This document shows, piece by piece, positions 8,391 to 19,363 of a DNA stretch of 64,000 nt (position 1 is the stretch's first letter; every line of letters starts with the position of its first letter). The notes under the pieces are model-generated. The model ran no database searches and had not been told where the DNA came from. It saw nothing but the letters and a program-made list of their open reading frames with translations. Origin of the DNA: Lipingzhangella_A rawalii (GTDB lineage: Bacteria; Actinomycetota; Actinomycetes; Streptosporangiales; Streptosporangiaceae); the NCBI RefSeq assembly GCF_031628175.1, contig NZ_JAVLVT010000007.1:1-64000 (forward strand), read 5' to 3'. A program made the position numbers and the translations under genes.

Positions 8391-9905
8391 CTAGGAGGCC
8401 GAACAGCATCCGTCCTGGGCTGCCGGCTGGCTCTCGGGCGCTCCCACGGTGGGCATCCCCAGGAGCACGCCCGGCCCGGTTGCGGCCTGACCGTTGCGCG
8501 CGGCCCAGGCCTCCCCCGCCCGGGTGCGTCGCACTTCCGTCGGTGGCTGCTCGGCAACCAGGTGGTGCGGCGCCGCGTAGGACACCGTGACGGTCGCCAG
8601 GTCCCCGGGACGCGGCGCCTCCGGCCCCTCGGGCACGGGGAAATGCACCAGGCGATTGTCTGGTGCCCGGCCGGAGGCCCGGCCGGGTGTCTCCCGGTCC
8701 TTACGGCCGGCACCCTCCGCAACCAGCACCTCCACCGCACGGCCGAGCAGTCGCTGGTTCTCCTCCAGGGAAATGCGGTTCTGGAGCTCAATCAGTCGCT
8801 CGTAGCGCTGCTGAACCACCTCTTTGGGCAGCTGCCCGTCCAGCTCGGCGGCCGGAGTTCCGGGACGCTTCGAGTACTGGAAGGTGAAGGCCTGGGCGAA
8901 CCGGGACTGTTCGACGACATGCAGCGTCTCCGCGAAGTCCTCCTCGGTCTCCCCGGGAAAACCGACAATGATGTCGGTGGTCAGTGCTGCCTCCGGCATG
9001 GCCTCACGAACCTTGTGCACGATCGACAGGAATCGTTCCTGCCGGTACGAGCGGCGCATTGCCTTCAGGATCCGGCTGGATCCGGACTGGAGCGGCATGT
9101 GGAGCTGCGGCATGACGTTCGGGGTCTCCGCCATCGCCTCGATCACGTCGTCGGTGAAGTCCCGCGGGTGCGGTGACGTGAACCGCACCCGTTCCAGGCC
9201 CTCGATCTCGCCACAGGCCCGCAGCAACTTGGCGAAGGCCTGCCGGTCCCCGAACTCCACCCCATAGGCGTTGACGTTCTGCCCCAACAGGGTTACCTCG
9301 GTGACACCGTCCGCAACCAGCGCGCGAACCTCCGCCAGGACGTCGCCGGGCCGCCGGTCCCGCTCCTTTCCGCGCAGCGCCGGGACGATACAGAACGTGC
9401 AGGTGTTGTTGCAGCCCACCGAGATGGCCACCCATGCCGAGTAGGAGGAGTCGCGCCGGCTCGGCAGCGTGGAGGGGAAGGTCTCCAGTGCCTCCTTGAT
9501 CTCGACCTGAGCCTCACGCTCGATGCGGGAACGTTCCAGCAGGGCCGGCAAGGAGTCGATGTTGTGGGTCCCGAACACGACATCGACCCAGGGAGCCCGG
9601 CGCACGATCTCGCCGCGATCCTTCTGGGCGAGGCAGCCGCCGACCGCGATCTGCATACCGGGGTGGGAGTCCTTCGCGGGACGCAGATGGCCCAGGTTGC
9701 CGTACAGCCGGTTGTCGGCGTTCTCCCGCACCGCACAGGTGTTGAACACGACCAGGTCCGGGGTGCTGCCCTCGGCGGCACGGACGTAGCCCGCATCCTC
9801 GAGCAACCCGGACAACCGCTCAGAGTCGTGCACGTTCATCTGACAGCCGTAGGTCCGCACCTCGAACGACCGGGCACGGTCCACTGCACCCTGCTCTACT
9901 CCCAT
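8391..9905 (-). CDS. miaB: tRNA-2-methylthio-N6-dimethylallyladenosine synthase MiaB
   Basis: Radical-SAM methylthiotransferase that adds a methylthio group to i6A37 made by MiaA. The N-terminal UPF0004 domain has the three auxiliary-cluster cysteines (YGCQMN, NTCAVREN, GGCLAQ). The radical-SAM triad lies in VGCNNTCTFCIVP (C-x3-C-x2-C). A TRAM domain follows at about residues 385-460. The 504 aa are normal, with a short extra C-terminal tail. ATG at 9905 has a close GGAG. Confidence 0.95.
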   Translation of the reverse strand: MGVEQGAVDRARSFEVRTYGCQMNVHDSERLSGLLEDAGYVRAAEGSTPDLVVFNTCAVRENADNRLYGNLGHLRPAKDSHPGMQIAVGGCLAQKDRGEIVRRAPWVDVVFGTHNIDSLPALLERSRIEREAQVEIKEALETFPSTLPSRRDSSYSAWVAISVGCNNTCTFCIVPALRGKERDRRPGDVLAEVRALVADGVTEVTLLGQNVNAYGVEFGDRQAFAKLLRACGEIEGLERVRFTSPHPRDFTDDVIEAMAETPNVMPQLHMPLQSGSSRILKAMRRSYRQERFLSIVHKVREAMPEAALTTDIIVGFPGETEEDFAETLHVVEQSRFAQAFTFQYSKRPGTPAAELDGQLPKEVVQQRYERLIELQNRISLEENQRLLGRAVEVLVAEGAGRKDRETPGRASGRAPDNRLVHFPVPEGPEAPRPGDLATVTVSYAAPHHLVAEQPPTEVRRTRAGEAWAARNGQAATGPGVLLGMPTVGAPESQPAAQDGCCSAS

Positions 9906-9962
9906 GGCTCCAGGCTAACCGCGTGCCACACCCCTCGCCGCCGTGCTGGCCATCCGAAGGGC

Positions 9963-12785
9963 TCACACCCCGCTGGAACGAGTCCCGGCCAGGGGCGCGC
10001 TCCGGGCACCCCGCAGGTGAACCAGGAACACCGCCGTACCCACCGCCAGTGCGAGGAGCTTGCTCACCACCATGCCCAGGGGCACGTCAGCGCCGATCCC
10101 GGCGAGGGTGAGATGTTCGGGAAGGGCGATGTTCACGGGCACCGCCGCGGGAATCAGGTGCGCCTGGTCGCGCAACCACACCAGGACACCAGCGAGGTCG
10201 CTCATCCAGTCGTGCAGCATCATCCCAACGCCGGCGAGTGCCAGCAACACACGTTGGACCCAGTGCACGCGGCGTTCGATGTACCCCACGACCGCCACAC
10301 CGACAAGGCTTGCCCCGACCACCCCGGTAATCACGGCGACGATACCCGTCGTCCAGGTCACCTCTTGCAGCAGCAGCTGTGGGTTGAGGACGAACATGAA
10401 CGGAACCACGAATCCGGACACCGCGATCCGTACCGCCTGCACCCCGGTCCCCAACGGCCGACCACCGGAGATTCCGGAGGCAGCGTAGGCGGCGAGGCAC
10501 ACCGGTGGGGTGATGTCCGCCATCACACCGAAGTAGTACACGAACATGTGCGCCATCAGCAGCATTGCGACCGTGGGCTCGTCGAGTCCAGCTCCCAGGA
10601 TGGCGAGAATCGCGGGTGCCGCAAGCGTCGCTGTGATCACATAGTTGGCCGTGGTGGGCAGCCCGATGCCCAAGACGAGACAGGCCAGCATCGACAGGAT
10701 GAGCACGGGGATGAGATGCCCCTGGGCGACTGCGACGAGACCGCCGGCAAGGCCGAGACCCAGCCCGGTCAGGGTGATCACGCCGGCGATCAGCCCCGCC
10801 GCGGCGCAGGCCACGATCACCGGAAGCGCGAGTCGGGTGGCGCTGACCAGCCCGGCCAGCAACGAGTCCAGGGACAGTTGGTCGTCCTCGGCCGAGCGCC
10901 ACCGTTGGAAGGGCAACAGTACGAGGACGGCAAGCACGCTCACCACCACCGACACGATCAGAATACGCGTCGACCGCGCCATGTCCTCGGGTGCGACGGC
11001 GTCCAGCACCCAGAAGAAGGCCCACAGCGCCGCGGCGGCCACCGCGAAGGGGACGGCCAGCCGGACAACGGCGTGCAGCTGGTTGCGCACTCGTTGCTGG
11101 ACCGGCTCCTCGTCCGCCGTGGCATTACGGCGCCGGAGGACAATGCGTCCGGCAACCGCAACCGTTACCCCCAGAACGATGCCGGTGAGGATGACCCTGG
11201 CCGCGTCGGTCATCTCCGGAGCCAGCGCAGCAATCCCGCGGAACATTGCCCAGCCCACGGCACCGAGGATCAACATCGCGACCAGCAGAATCCCGCTACC
11301 CACGAGTCGGTTGCTGGTGGGCGTGTCCGACAGTGCCGTCTTCCGTGCCCGCGGTGGAACGAACGCCACCGCCAGCTCGCTCAGCTGCACCAGCACGTTC
11401 ACTCCCACCGCCACGGCAATGGCCCCCATCGCCGCATATCCGGGGGAGAACCCCATCGACAGCAGCATGAAGATCGCCACGATCGGGATGAGCAGGTAGC
11501 CGCGCGTGGACATCAGCCGGCGCACGCTGGGCAGCAGGCTCTTGGGCAGGCCCCGGATCCCGAATCTCTTCGAGTCGAAGTGGATCACCACGAACTGCCC
11601 GACGAAGAACAGGATGGCCGGCACGATGGCCGCCTGGATAATCTCAACGTAGGGCACGCCCGTGAACTCGATCATGATGAAGGCCGCCGCCCCCATGATG
11701 GGTGGGGCCAGCTGGCCTCCGGTGGAGGAGGCCGCCTCCACCGCCCCGGCGTACTCCGGGCGGTAACCGGACTTCTTCATCATCGGGATGGTGAAGGCCC
11801 CGTTGGAGACCGTGTTGGCCACGGAACTCCCCGTGATGGTGCCGGAGAATGCGCTGCTGACCACGCCCACCTTGGCGGTACCCCCGGTTGCCCAACCAGT
11901 TCCGCCCAGGGCCAGGTCGGTGAAGAACCGTTCCATCCCGGTGCGTTGCAGCATCGCAGCGAAGATGAGGAACAGGAAGATCACGGTCGCCGAGATCCAG
12001 ATCGGTGACCCGAACACGGCCTCGGTTCCCAGGAACGACGTCGCGACGATCCGGTCGATCCCGTAGCCGCTGTGATGTAGGAACCCGGGGAAGTTCGGCC
12101 CGAGGTAGGCATAGACCAGCATGGCGCTGGCCAGAATCACCAGGGCGCTGCCCAGGGCCCGTTGTGCGGCGAGCAGCACCAGTAGGATGCCCAGGGTCCC
12201 CACCACAATGTGCTCGTCGTCGAAGCGCACCCCGAGCCGGGTGATCTCCTCGTAGTTAATGAAAATGTACAGGCCGGAGAACGCGCCGAGCGCCGAGAGC
12301 ACCACATCGCCCAGGGGGATTCCGAACAGCCGCACGGGCAGATACCGGGACAGCTGCACCACCAGCAGCACACCGAGGGCGGGAAGCACGATGGAGAGGG
12401 CGGCCGCCCCGGCGATCCACAGCCACAGCAGGACGAGGGCGCCGGCGACGCTCAGTGCGATCCCGATGGTGTGCTGCCGCCGCCCCTGTCGGGTCCCGGC
12501 GGGATAGAGCAGGAACGCGAGGAACAGGCCAAGCGCGAGGTGGAATCCGCCCTGCTGAAGCTGCGGCAGTGTGCCCTCGAACACGGCGTTGGTGTAGACG
12601 TGGAACACCGCGAGGATCAGCGCGGCGAGGAAGATCACCCAGCGCCAGGGGCCCTGCTGGGTGTCCCGCGCTCCCTCGGTTGGAGTCTCGGCGAAACTGT
12701 GCTGCTCCAGTTGGGCGACATCCTGCTCGATCTCATGCAGCGTGCGGGTGTCCGTCCCGCCGTCGGAGCGTGGCTGGGCTGCCAT
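9963..12785 (-). CDS. TRAP transporter permease, fused 4TM/12TM (DctQM type)
   Basis: Inner-membrane permease of a TAXI-type TRAP transporter, in which the small DctQ-like and large DctM-like subunits are fused (about 940 aa with many hydrophobic segments). The DctM-like part has SGTITGSSVANTVSNGAF, the conserved TRAP glycine/serine motif, and AAFIMIEFTGVPY. The region around residues 500-600 is charged and variable. A GTG-ATG tandem start lies beside GGAAGGAAGG; I use the ATG at 12785. It is the last gene of the operon with the TAXI binding protein and the DUF1850 protein. The substrate is unknown; TAXI systems often carry dicarboxylates or glutamate. Confidence 0.88.
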   Translation of the reverse strand: MAAQPRSDGGTDTRTLHEIEQDVAQLEQHSFAETPTEGARDTQQGPWRWVIFLAALILAVFHVYTNAVFEGTLPQLQQGGFHLALGLFLAFLLYPAGTRQGRRQHTIGIALSVAGALVLLWLWIAGAAALSIVLPALGVLLVVQLSRYLPVRLFGIPLGDVVLSALGAFSGLYIFINYEEITRLGVRFDDEHIVVGTLGILLVLLAAQRALGSALVILASAMLVYAYLGPNFPGFLHHSGYGIDRIVATSFLGTEAVFGSPIWISATVIFLFLIFAAMLQRTGMERFFTDLALGGTGWATGGTAKVGVVSSAFSGTITGSSVANTVSNGAFTIPMMKKSGYRPEYAGAVEAASSTGGQLAPPIMGAAAFIMIEFTGVPYVEIIQAAIVPAILFFVGQFVVIHFDSKRFGIRGLPKSLLPSVRRLMSTRGYLLIPIVAIFMLLSMGFSPGYAAMGAIAVAVGVNVLVQLSELAVAFVPPRARKTALSDTPTSNRLVGSGILLVAMLILGAVGWAMFRGIAALAPEMTDAARVILTGIVLGVTVAVAGRIVLRRRNATADEEPVQQRVRNQLHAVVRLAVPFAVAAAALWAFFWVLDAVAPEDMARSTRILIVSVVVSVLAVLVLLPFQRWRSAEDDQLSLDSLLAGLVSATRLALPVIVACAAAGLIAGVITLTGLGLGLAGGLVAVAQGHLIPVLILSMLACLVLGIGLPTTANYVITATLAAPAILAILGAGLDEPTVAMLLMAHMFVYYFGVMADITPPVCLAAYAASGISGGRPLGTGVQAVRIAVSGFVVPFMFVLNPQLLLQEVTWTTGIVAVITGVVGASLVGVAVVGYIERRVHWVQRVLLALAGVGMMLHDWMSDLAGVLVWLRDQAHLIPAAVPVNIALPEHLTLAGIGADVPLGMVVSKLLALAVGTAVFLVHLRGARSAPLAGTRSSGV

Positions 12786-12830
12786 CACCCTTCCTTCCGC
12801 GTCGGGCCGCCCTGCGCGGGAACGGCCGGA

Positions 12831-13319
12831 CTATGGTCCAGGCATGCCCTGCACCCGAAGTTCTACATGCGTGCCTCGTGGAGCGAGGTCGAGAAACCGG
12901 ACACGCACCCCGTCCGCGGTGGTGACCGTGTGGTCGACCATCGGTCCACCGACACGCAGCGGGACCGTCCCCAGAATCCGTCCGTGGTGCACCACTCGGA
13001 ACTGGTCACCGTCGTTGACGAACGTGGTGGTTACGTCCCCGATCTGTTCGGGACGGCTGGGGAGGTTGGCGCCGGTCGCGTCGAACCGCATCTCCTCCAG
13101 GGCCAGGCCGTCGCCGTCGCTGACCGAGAAGACCTCCACCACAGGACGTCCATGCACCGAATGCGTGTGTTCCAAGCGGATCCGCTCGCCCACCTCGACG
13201 GGTTCGGACCACAGGGTCACCGAGGTGTCGTGGTCAACCACGGCGATATGCATGCGCCAGGCGGGGGCATCCCCGGTCAGAACCAGCGCGCCCGCGAGCA
13301 GGAGCGCCGTCGCGAGCAC
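12831..13319 (-). CDS. DUF1850 family protein of the TRAP operon
   Basis: 162-aa protein with an N-terminal hydrophobic segment (LATALLLAGALVL) that anchors or exports it. The body matches DUF1850, with LEHTHSVHGRPVVEVF and LALEEMRFDATGANLP. DUF1850 proteins are typically encoded between TAXI binding proteins and fused TRAP permeases, as here, and their function is unknown; a periplasmic-side accessory role is an inference. It starts at GTG 13319 with only a weak ribosome site. Confidence 0.8.
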   Translation of the reverse strand: MLATALLLAGALVLTGDAPAWRMHIAVVDHDTSVTLWSEPVEVGERIRLEHTHSVHGRPVVEVFSVSDGDGLALEEMRFDATGANLPSRPEQIGDVTTTFVNDGDQFRVVHHGRILGTVPLRVGGPMVDHTVTTADGVRVRFLDLAPRGTHVELRVQGMPGP

Positions 13320-13399
13320 AGACCCCAGACGGTACCCGCCGCGGCGCGCCCGGCCTCTCCGGGCCCGCCGCGGGGAGTCGTCAGCGCGCGGGACCGTGG

Positions 13400-14392
13400 T
13401 CAGTCGAGCGCGCCCTCTTCCTCGTAGTACTGCTCCGCCCCCGGGTGCAGCTCGATGTCGCCCAGGCCCTCGACCGCAGTGTCCAGCTGGATCTCGCCGG
13501 CCACATCGTGCTCCAGGTCATCAGCCTGGCCGTACATCGTGCTGACCAGGTCATAGACGAGGTCGTCGGAGAGGTTGCTCGGCCCGTACAGCGTGGCCCA
13601 GTTCGTCACCGTGTGATGCGGGTCGTCCTGGCCCTCGTAGGTGCCGGCCGGAATCTCGTGTGGAACCAGGGAGTCGTCGGCAGCCAGAACCTCATCCAGC
13701 GCGTCGCCCTCGATGTCCAGCATGTGGATGTCGTTCGTGGTCGCGATCTCGGTGAGGCTCGCATCCGGCACCCCGAGCACGCCGAACGCCGCGTCGACCT
13801 GGCCGTCCCCGAGGTTGGTCGCCGCGTCCCCGAAGGCACTGTCGAAGGTCTCGGACGGTTCGACATCGTAGGCGTCCAGGATCTGCTGGGCGAGCACCTC
13901 GGTCGCGCTTCCGGGCGGCCCCAGCTCCACCCGGGCCCCGTCCAGGTCTTCGATGGACTCGACGCCGGAATCCTCGACCGTGGTGACCTGCATGACCTCG
14001 GGGTAGACGTTGCCGATCGCCCGCACGGCATCCGGGTCGTCCAGGGGCTCGTCACCGAAGTCGCCCGCACCGGCCACGGCATTCTGGGCGGTGCCGTTGA
14101 CCGCCATCACCAGCTCGTTCTCACCCGAGTCGAGCAGGTACATGTTGTCGACCGACGCCCCCGTGGCCTGGGTGGAGACGCTGACATCCTCCAGCGACTC
14201 GGTCCACAGGTTCGCGATCTCCCCACCCAGCGGGTAGTAGGTGCCGCCGGTCGACCCCGTCGCCAGGGTCAGATCTCCACCGGCAATGTCCTCCCCATTC
14301 CCGTTGGTGTCGTCCGGTGTTTCGCACGCCGTGAGCGCGACGACGCCTGCGGCTGCCACCGCGAACGCACGCGTCAGTCCAGTGCTTGTCAC
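13400..14392 (-). CDS. TAXI family TRAP transporter solute-binding lipoprotein
   Basis: Extracytoplasmic binding protein that delivers substrate to the fused TRAP permease. It starts at GTG 14392 after a strong GGAGGAGGG. The N-terminus is a lipoprotein signal ending in the lipobox VALTAC, then an acidic linker. The family signature TGSTGGTYYPLGGEIANLW-like stretch begins at about residue 45, and LGPPGSATEVLAQQILDAY lies at about residue 145. The mature protein is very acidic. It is the first gene of the operon, divergent from the S9 peptidase with a 256-nt shared upstream region. Confidence 0.88.
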   Translation of the reverse strand: MTSTGLTRAFAVAAAGVVALTACETPDDTNGNGEDIAGGDLTLATGSTGGTYYPLGGEIANLWTESLEDVSVSTQATGASVDNMYLLDSGENELVMAVNGTAQNAVAGAGDFGDEPLDDPDAVRAIGNVYPEVMQVTTVEDSGVESIEDLDGARVELGPPGSATEVLAQQILDAYDVEPSETFDSAFGDAATNLGDGQVDAAFGVLGVPDASLTEIATTNDIHMLDIEGDALDEVLAADDSLVPHEIPAGTYEGQDDPHHTVTNWATLYGPSNLSDDLVYDLVSTMYGQADDLEHDVAGEIQLDTAVEGLGDIELHPGAEQYYEEEGALD

Positions 14393-14648
14393 TCTTACCC
14401 TCCTCCGTACGGCGCGGCCCCACGCCTGTAGGCAATGACAACGGGAAACGCCACAGCAGTAACCATGTCCACGGTTGCTGCCAGCACCGTAGTGCACCAG
14501 CCAGCAAGCCACCGTCCCACTGTCATTACAACTGGGAAACGATGGCTGTGCTCCGAATATCCCCGCCTGCACCCTTGATTCCGCACGTACCGGTTGTGAC
14601 CACTAGGGTCGGCACTGGCACATCCCCGTCAAGCAAGGGCAGTGACTG

Positions 14649-16865
14649 ATGACCGACCCCGCGACAGCCTGCCTCGGCGCGTGGCCGTCACCGATCACCG
14701 CTCGGGACGCCGCTCGTGGTGACACCCTGCCGGCCTTTCCCACCGTGGTGGGTACCCAGATCTGGTGGCAGGAATCGTTGCCGGAAGCGGCCGGCCGGGT
14801 AACCGTACTCCGCAGTGTCGACGGTGGCTCACCCACGGACCTGCTGGCCGAGCCATGGTCCGCACGTACCCGGGTGCACGAGTACGGCGGACGCTCCTAC
14901 CTGCCCGTCCCGACGGAGTCCGGTTACGGAATCGTTTTCAGCGAATTCAGCGACCAACGGCTGTATCTTCTGGACGACGGGGCCACGCTGCCGACACCGC
15001 TGACCCCCGAGCCCGCGACGCCGGCCGGCGACCGCTACGCTGACCTCGCCCTGACGGCCGACCAGCGTCACGTGGTGTGCGTGCTGGAACACCACGCCAG
15101 CCCTGTGGACCGTTGTGATGCCATGTCTGTGCCGGATGCCAACACCGACTCCACACCGGAGGCAGCTGCGCAGACCGAGCCGGCCGAGCCGGCCGCGGAA
15201 GCGGACGCACCCGACACGGCGACAGGTGCGACGGAATCTTCGGAATCGGGGACGTCGGCCACCGTCGCGCCCCAGGGCAACACCGTGCGGAGATCCCTGG
15301 TCCGAGTTCCCCTGGATGGATCCGCCGCCGAGGACCCCACCGCGATCGTGGAGCTGCTGGCCGACGCCGAGTTCTACGCCAGCCCGGTTCCCTCGCCGGA
15401 CGGTGTGCACCTCGCCTGGATCGCGTGGAATCACCCACGCATGCCCTGGGACAGCACCGAACTACGCATCGCCAGGTTCACCGAGGACGGCACCCTGGAC
15501 AACGTCCGCACGTTGAAGGGCGGACCAACCGAGTCGGTGCTGGCTCCACGGTGGCGGGACGAGGCCACCCTCTTCTGTGTCTCCGACTGGTCGGGATGGT
15601 GGAACCTCTACGAGATCGGTCTACACGGGCCCGCCATCGCGCTGTGTCCGATGCAGGAGGAGTTCAGCCCCACCCCGCTCCTTTTGGGCACGGAACCCTA
15701 CTGCGCCGTTGACGACCGACGCATCATCGCGCTGCACGGGGATTGTGACCTGAGAGCATCCCGCCTCGACACCGCGTCGGGGGAAATCACCGAACTCGAC
15801 TCCGCCTGGACCTGGCAGGCCGTCACCTGCGACACGACCGAAAACACAGGCACGGTCGTCGGGATCGCGGCGTCTCCCACGACTCCGGCCGTGCCGGTGT
15901 CGCTGGACATCGACACCGGCGAGGTCACCCCGCTGCGAAAGCCCTCCCTCGGGACGGGCGTCACCACGGCCCACCTACCCACCCCGCGGCGAGAGACCGT
16001 CACGGGCCGCTACGGCGAGCAGGTCCACGCCACCGTCTATCCGCCACGCCACCCCGAGCACACCGCATCCGGCCCAGCCCCCTTCGTGGTGTGGATCCAC
16101 GGTGGCCCCACCGCATGTTCCAGCAGGGCGCTGCGCCTGGAGCTCGCCTACTTCACCAGCCGCGGGTTCGGGGTGGTGGACGTCAACTACGGCGGCTCCA
16201 CCGGTTTTGGACGCTCCTACCGGGAGCGGTTGCACAACGCCTGGGGTGTGGTGGACGTCGACGACGCCGTGGCCGTGGCCCGTTCTCTCGTGGCCGACGG
16301 CACCGCCGACCCGCGACGCCTCGCGATCCGCGGTGGCAGTGCCGGGGGACTGACCACGCTCCTGGCCCTCACCCGGGATACCTTCGCCTGCGGGGTATCT
16401 CGGTACGGTGTGACCGACCTGCTCCGACTGGCCGAGCACACCCACGACTTCGAATCCCGATATCTGGACGCCCTCGTCGGTCCACTGCCGGGCTACCAGG
16501 CCACCTACGCGGAACGCTCGCCCGTGAACCGGGTCGACGACGTGAACGCACCCGTACTCCTGCTCCAGGGCACCGAGGACCCGGTCGTACCGTTGGACCA
16601 GGCAACCGCGATGGCTGAGCGGCTCGCCGAGCGCGCGGTGCCCCACGCCCTGTACACCTTCGAGGGCGAGGGGCACGGGTTCCGGGACGCCGAGAATCGC
16701 GCCCGTGCTCTGGAGGCGGAGCTGGCGTTCTACGCAGCCGTGTTCGACGTTAATCCACCCGATGTGGCGCCACTGGAGCTGCGCGGCTCGCCCGCGTCAC
16801 CGGCGAACGGGGCCGGGGAGGACCACGAGGGTCGGGAGGGGGCCTCGCCCCTGGAGCGAACATGA
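14649..16865 (+). CDS. S9 family peptidase (prolyl oligopeptidase type)
   Basis: Cytoplasmic serine peptidase of 738 aa with no signal peptide. The N-terminal two thirds should form a beta-propeller. The C-terminal alpha/beta-hydrolase domain has the catalytic triad visible: Ser564 in GGSAGG, Asp644 in GTEDPVVP and His676 in GEGHGF. HGGPTACS at about residue 487 forms the oxyanion region. An Ala/Glu/Thr/Pro-rich low-complexity insert at about residues 160-210 interrupts the propeller and is unusual for the family. ATG at 14649 has AAGGG upstream. Confidence 0.9.
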   Translation: MTDPATACLGAWPSPITARDAARGDTLPAFPTVVGTQIWWQESLPEAAGRVTVLRSVDGGSPTDLLAEPWSARTRVHEYGGRSYLPVPTESGYGIVFSEFSDQRLYLLDDGATLPTPLTPEPATPAGDRYADLALTADQRHVVCVLEHHASPVDRCDAMSVPDANTDSTPEAAAQTEPAEPAAEADAPDTATGATESSESGTSATVAPQGNTVRRSLVRVPLDGSAAEDPTAIVELLADAEFYASPVPSPDGVHLAWIAWNHPRMPWDSTELRIARFTEDGTLDNVRTLKGGPTESVLAPRWRDEATLFCVSDWSGWWNLYEIGLHGPAIALCPMQEEFSPTPLLLGTEPYCAVDDRRIIALHGDCDLRASRLDTASGEITELDSAWTWQAVTCDTTENTGTVVGIAASPTTPAVPVSLDIDTGEVTPLRKPSLGTGVTTAHLPTPRRETVTGRYGEQVHATVYPPRHPEHTASGPAPFVVWIHGGPTACSSRALRLELAYFTSRGFGVVDVNYGGSTGFGRSYRERLHNAWGVVDVDDAVAVARSLVADGTADPRRLAIRGGSAGGLTTLLALTRDTFACGVSRYGVTDLLRLAEHTHDFESRYLDALVGPLPGYQATYAERSPVNRVDDVNAPVLLLQGTEDPVVPLDQATAMAERLAERAVPHALYTFEGEGHGFRDAENRARALEAELAFYAAVFDVNPPDVAPLELRGSPASPANGAGEDHEGREGASPLERT

Positions 16866-17012
16866 GTACCGCGGCGGTCCTCAGTGGGATTGCGACGATG
16901 ACGATACTGCCCCGGGGTGGCCCCCGCTCCTGGGGACGGGGACAGGCCGGCGGGGCCCGGTAGGCGCTGGCGAGCCCGGGCCGGAGTATCACGCCCATGC
17001 TCCACCAACGAT

Positions 17013-17540
17013 CTAGTCCAGATCCGGCTCCGGGAGGTCAACGTCCGTGCCCTCGGCCTCCAGCTCCTCACGCACGATTCGATAGGCCAGGCCCGCGGAG
17101 TAGCCGCGACGCGCCAGCACTCCGGTCAATCTGCGCATACGTGCAGCGACGTCCCGACCCCGAGTTCCCGCTAGACGGCGGCGAACCAGTTCCCGGGCCG
17201 TCTCCTCCTCGTCCTCGGGTTCCAGCTCCGCAACAGCGGATTCCACCGTGTCCTCGGCAACCCCACGTCGGCGAAGCTCCTCGGCCAGGGCTCGCCGGGC
17301 CAGACCACGCCCGCTGTGCCGGGTGGACACCCAGGCCGCGGCGAAGGCCTCATCGTCGACCAGCCCCACCTCGGCGAGCCGATCCAGAACAGGCTCGGCC
17401 ACCTCGTCCGGGATGTCGCGACGGTGGAGGGCCGCGGCAAGCTGTGCCCGGGTTCGCGCGCGCGTGGTGAGCAGCCGCAGGCACACCTCCCGCGCTCTGG
17501 CCCGTGGGTCCTCCCCCGCGGCGGGCTGTTCCTCACTCAT
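17013..17540 (-). CDS. recX: Regulatory protein RecX
   Basis: RecX modulates RecA filament growth and recombinase activity. The 175 aa consist of three-helix repeats typical of RecX (LLTTRARTRAQLAAALHRR, VGLVDDEAFAAAWVSTR, LARRGYSAGLAYRIVREEL). It is immediately downstream of recA on the same strand (about 48 nt). ATG at 17540 is used; a GTG at 17564 would add eight residues, and neither has a strong ribosome site. The protein is acidic at both ends. Confidence 0.9.
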   Translation of the reverse strand: MSEEQPAAGEDPRARAREVCLRLLTTRARTRAQLAAALHRRDIPDEVAEPVLDRLAEVGLVDDEAFAAAWVSTRHSGRGLARRALAEELRRRGVAEDTVESAVAELEPEDEEETARELVRRRLAGTRGRDVAARMRRLTGVLARRGYSAGLAYRIVREELEAEGTDVDLPEPDLD

Positions 17541-17588
17541 GACGCTGCGGTCGTCCTGCGGCACTGGGGACGGTGTGCGCTCCCACGG

Positions 17589-18782
<1,194 letters not shown>

Positions 18783-18958
18783 GGAAAACCCCTGTTGGGT
18801 CGGTGTCTTGTTCGTCTCGTGCGTGACGCTACGCGGCCGGGATGACAGACAGCGACACCGACATCATCGGTGTGGAGAACCGGACCGCGGTCGTCGTGGC
18901 CAGGACCGTCGGGCCACCTACCCCGCACAATACGCCCCAACCAGCAGGACCAGTATAG

Positions 18959-18974
18959 CCGAACGGGTGTTCGA
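18959..18974 (-). promoter_or_regulatory. LexA (SOS) box upstream of recA
   Basis: CCGAACGGGTGTTCGA is one base short of the actinobacterial/Gram-positive SOS consensus TCGAAC-N4-GTTCGA. It lies between the DUF3046 gene and recA, positioned to control recA-recX. Confidence 0.75.
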
Positions 18975-19016
18975 CATCGACCCGCGCCAGCCGCGTGTTC
19001 CCGCAACGACATGCGG

Positions 19017-19211
19017 TCACCGCACACTCGCCGGAAGGTCGAACTCGGTACACACCGCCTGCCAAACCTCCTTGGCCGACACCCCGTCCGCCAACGCCTG
19101 CTCGACCGTCCGGGAGCCAAGCTGTCCGAGCACATGGTCCCGGGCGAGGCTGTGCGCATAAGTTTCGCCGAACTCTGCATGCATTCGTTGCCAGAACAGG
19201 GAGAGTCGCAT
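19017..19211 (-). CDS. DUF3046 family small protein
   Basis: 64-aa protein starting MRLSLFWQRMHAEFGETYA, matching DUF3046, an actinobacterial family with no known function that is regularly found next to recA. The body (HVLGQLGSRTVEQALADG, then VSAKEVWQAVCTEFDLP) is helical and has no membrane segment. The start at 19211 is supported by the family N-terminus; the ribosome site is a weak GGGGG. It is divergent from the lhr helicase. Confidence 0.85.
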   Translation of the reverse strand: MRLSLFWQRMHAEFGETYAHSLARDHVLGQLGSRTVEQALADGVSAKEVWQAVCTEFDLPASVR

Positions 19212-19363
19212 GCCCCCAGTATCGACGCTCGGTAGCCGCCACCGGTACGGAAAGCGGCTGGCGCCGCCCCGGCGAATCCTCCACACCGGCCACGCGGCCC
19301 GTGTCCGTTTCCACGGCGCTGCTTCACCGCCGGTTGTCCCCGGCAGCAGCGAGACTGGGTGAC

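Noticed and set aside
9564..12008. Long open frame on the plus strand opposite the TRAP permease and miaB
   Set aside because: Antisense shadow rich in His/Arg/Gly/Asp; the minus-strand genes have clear families.
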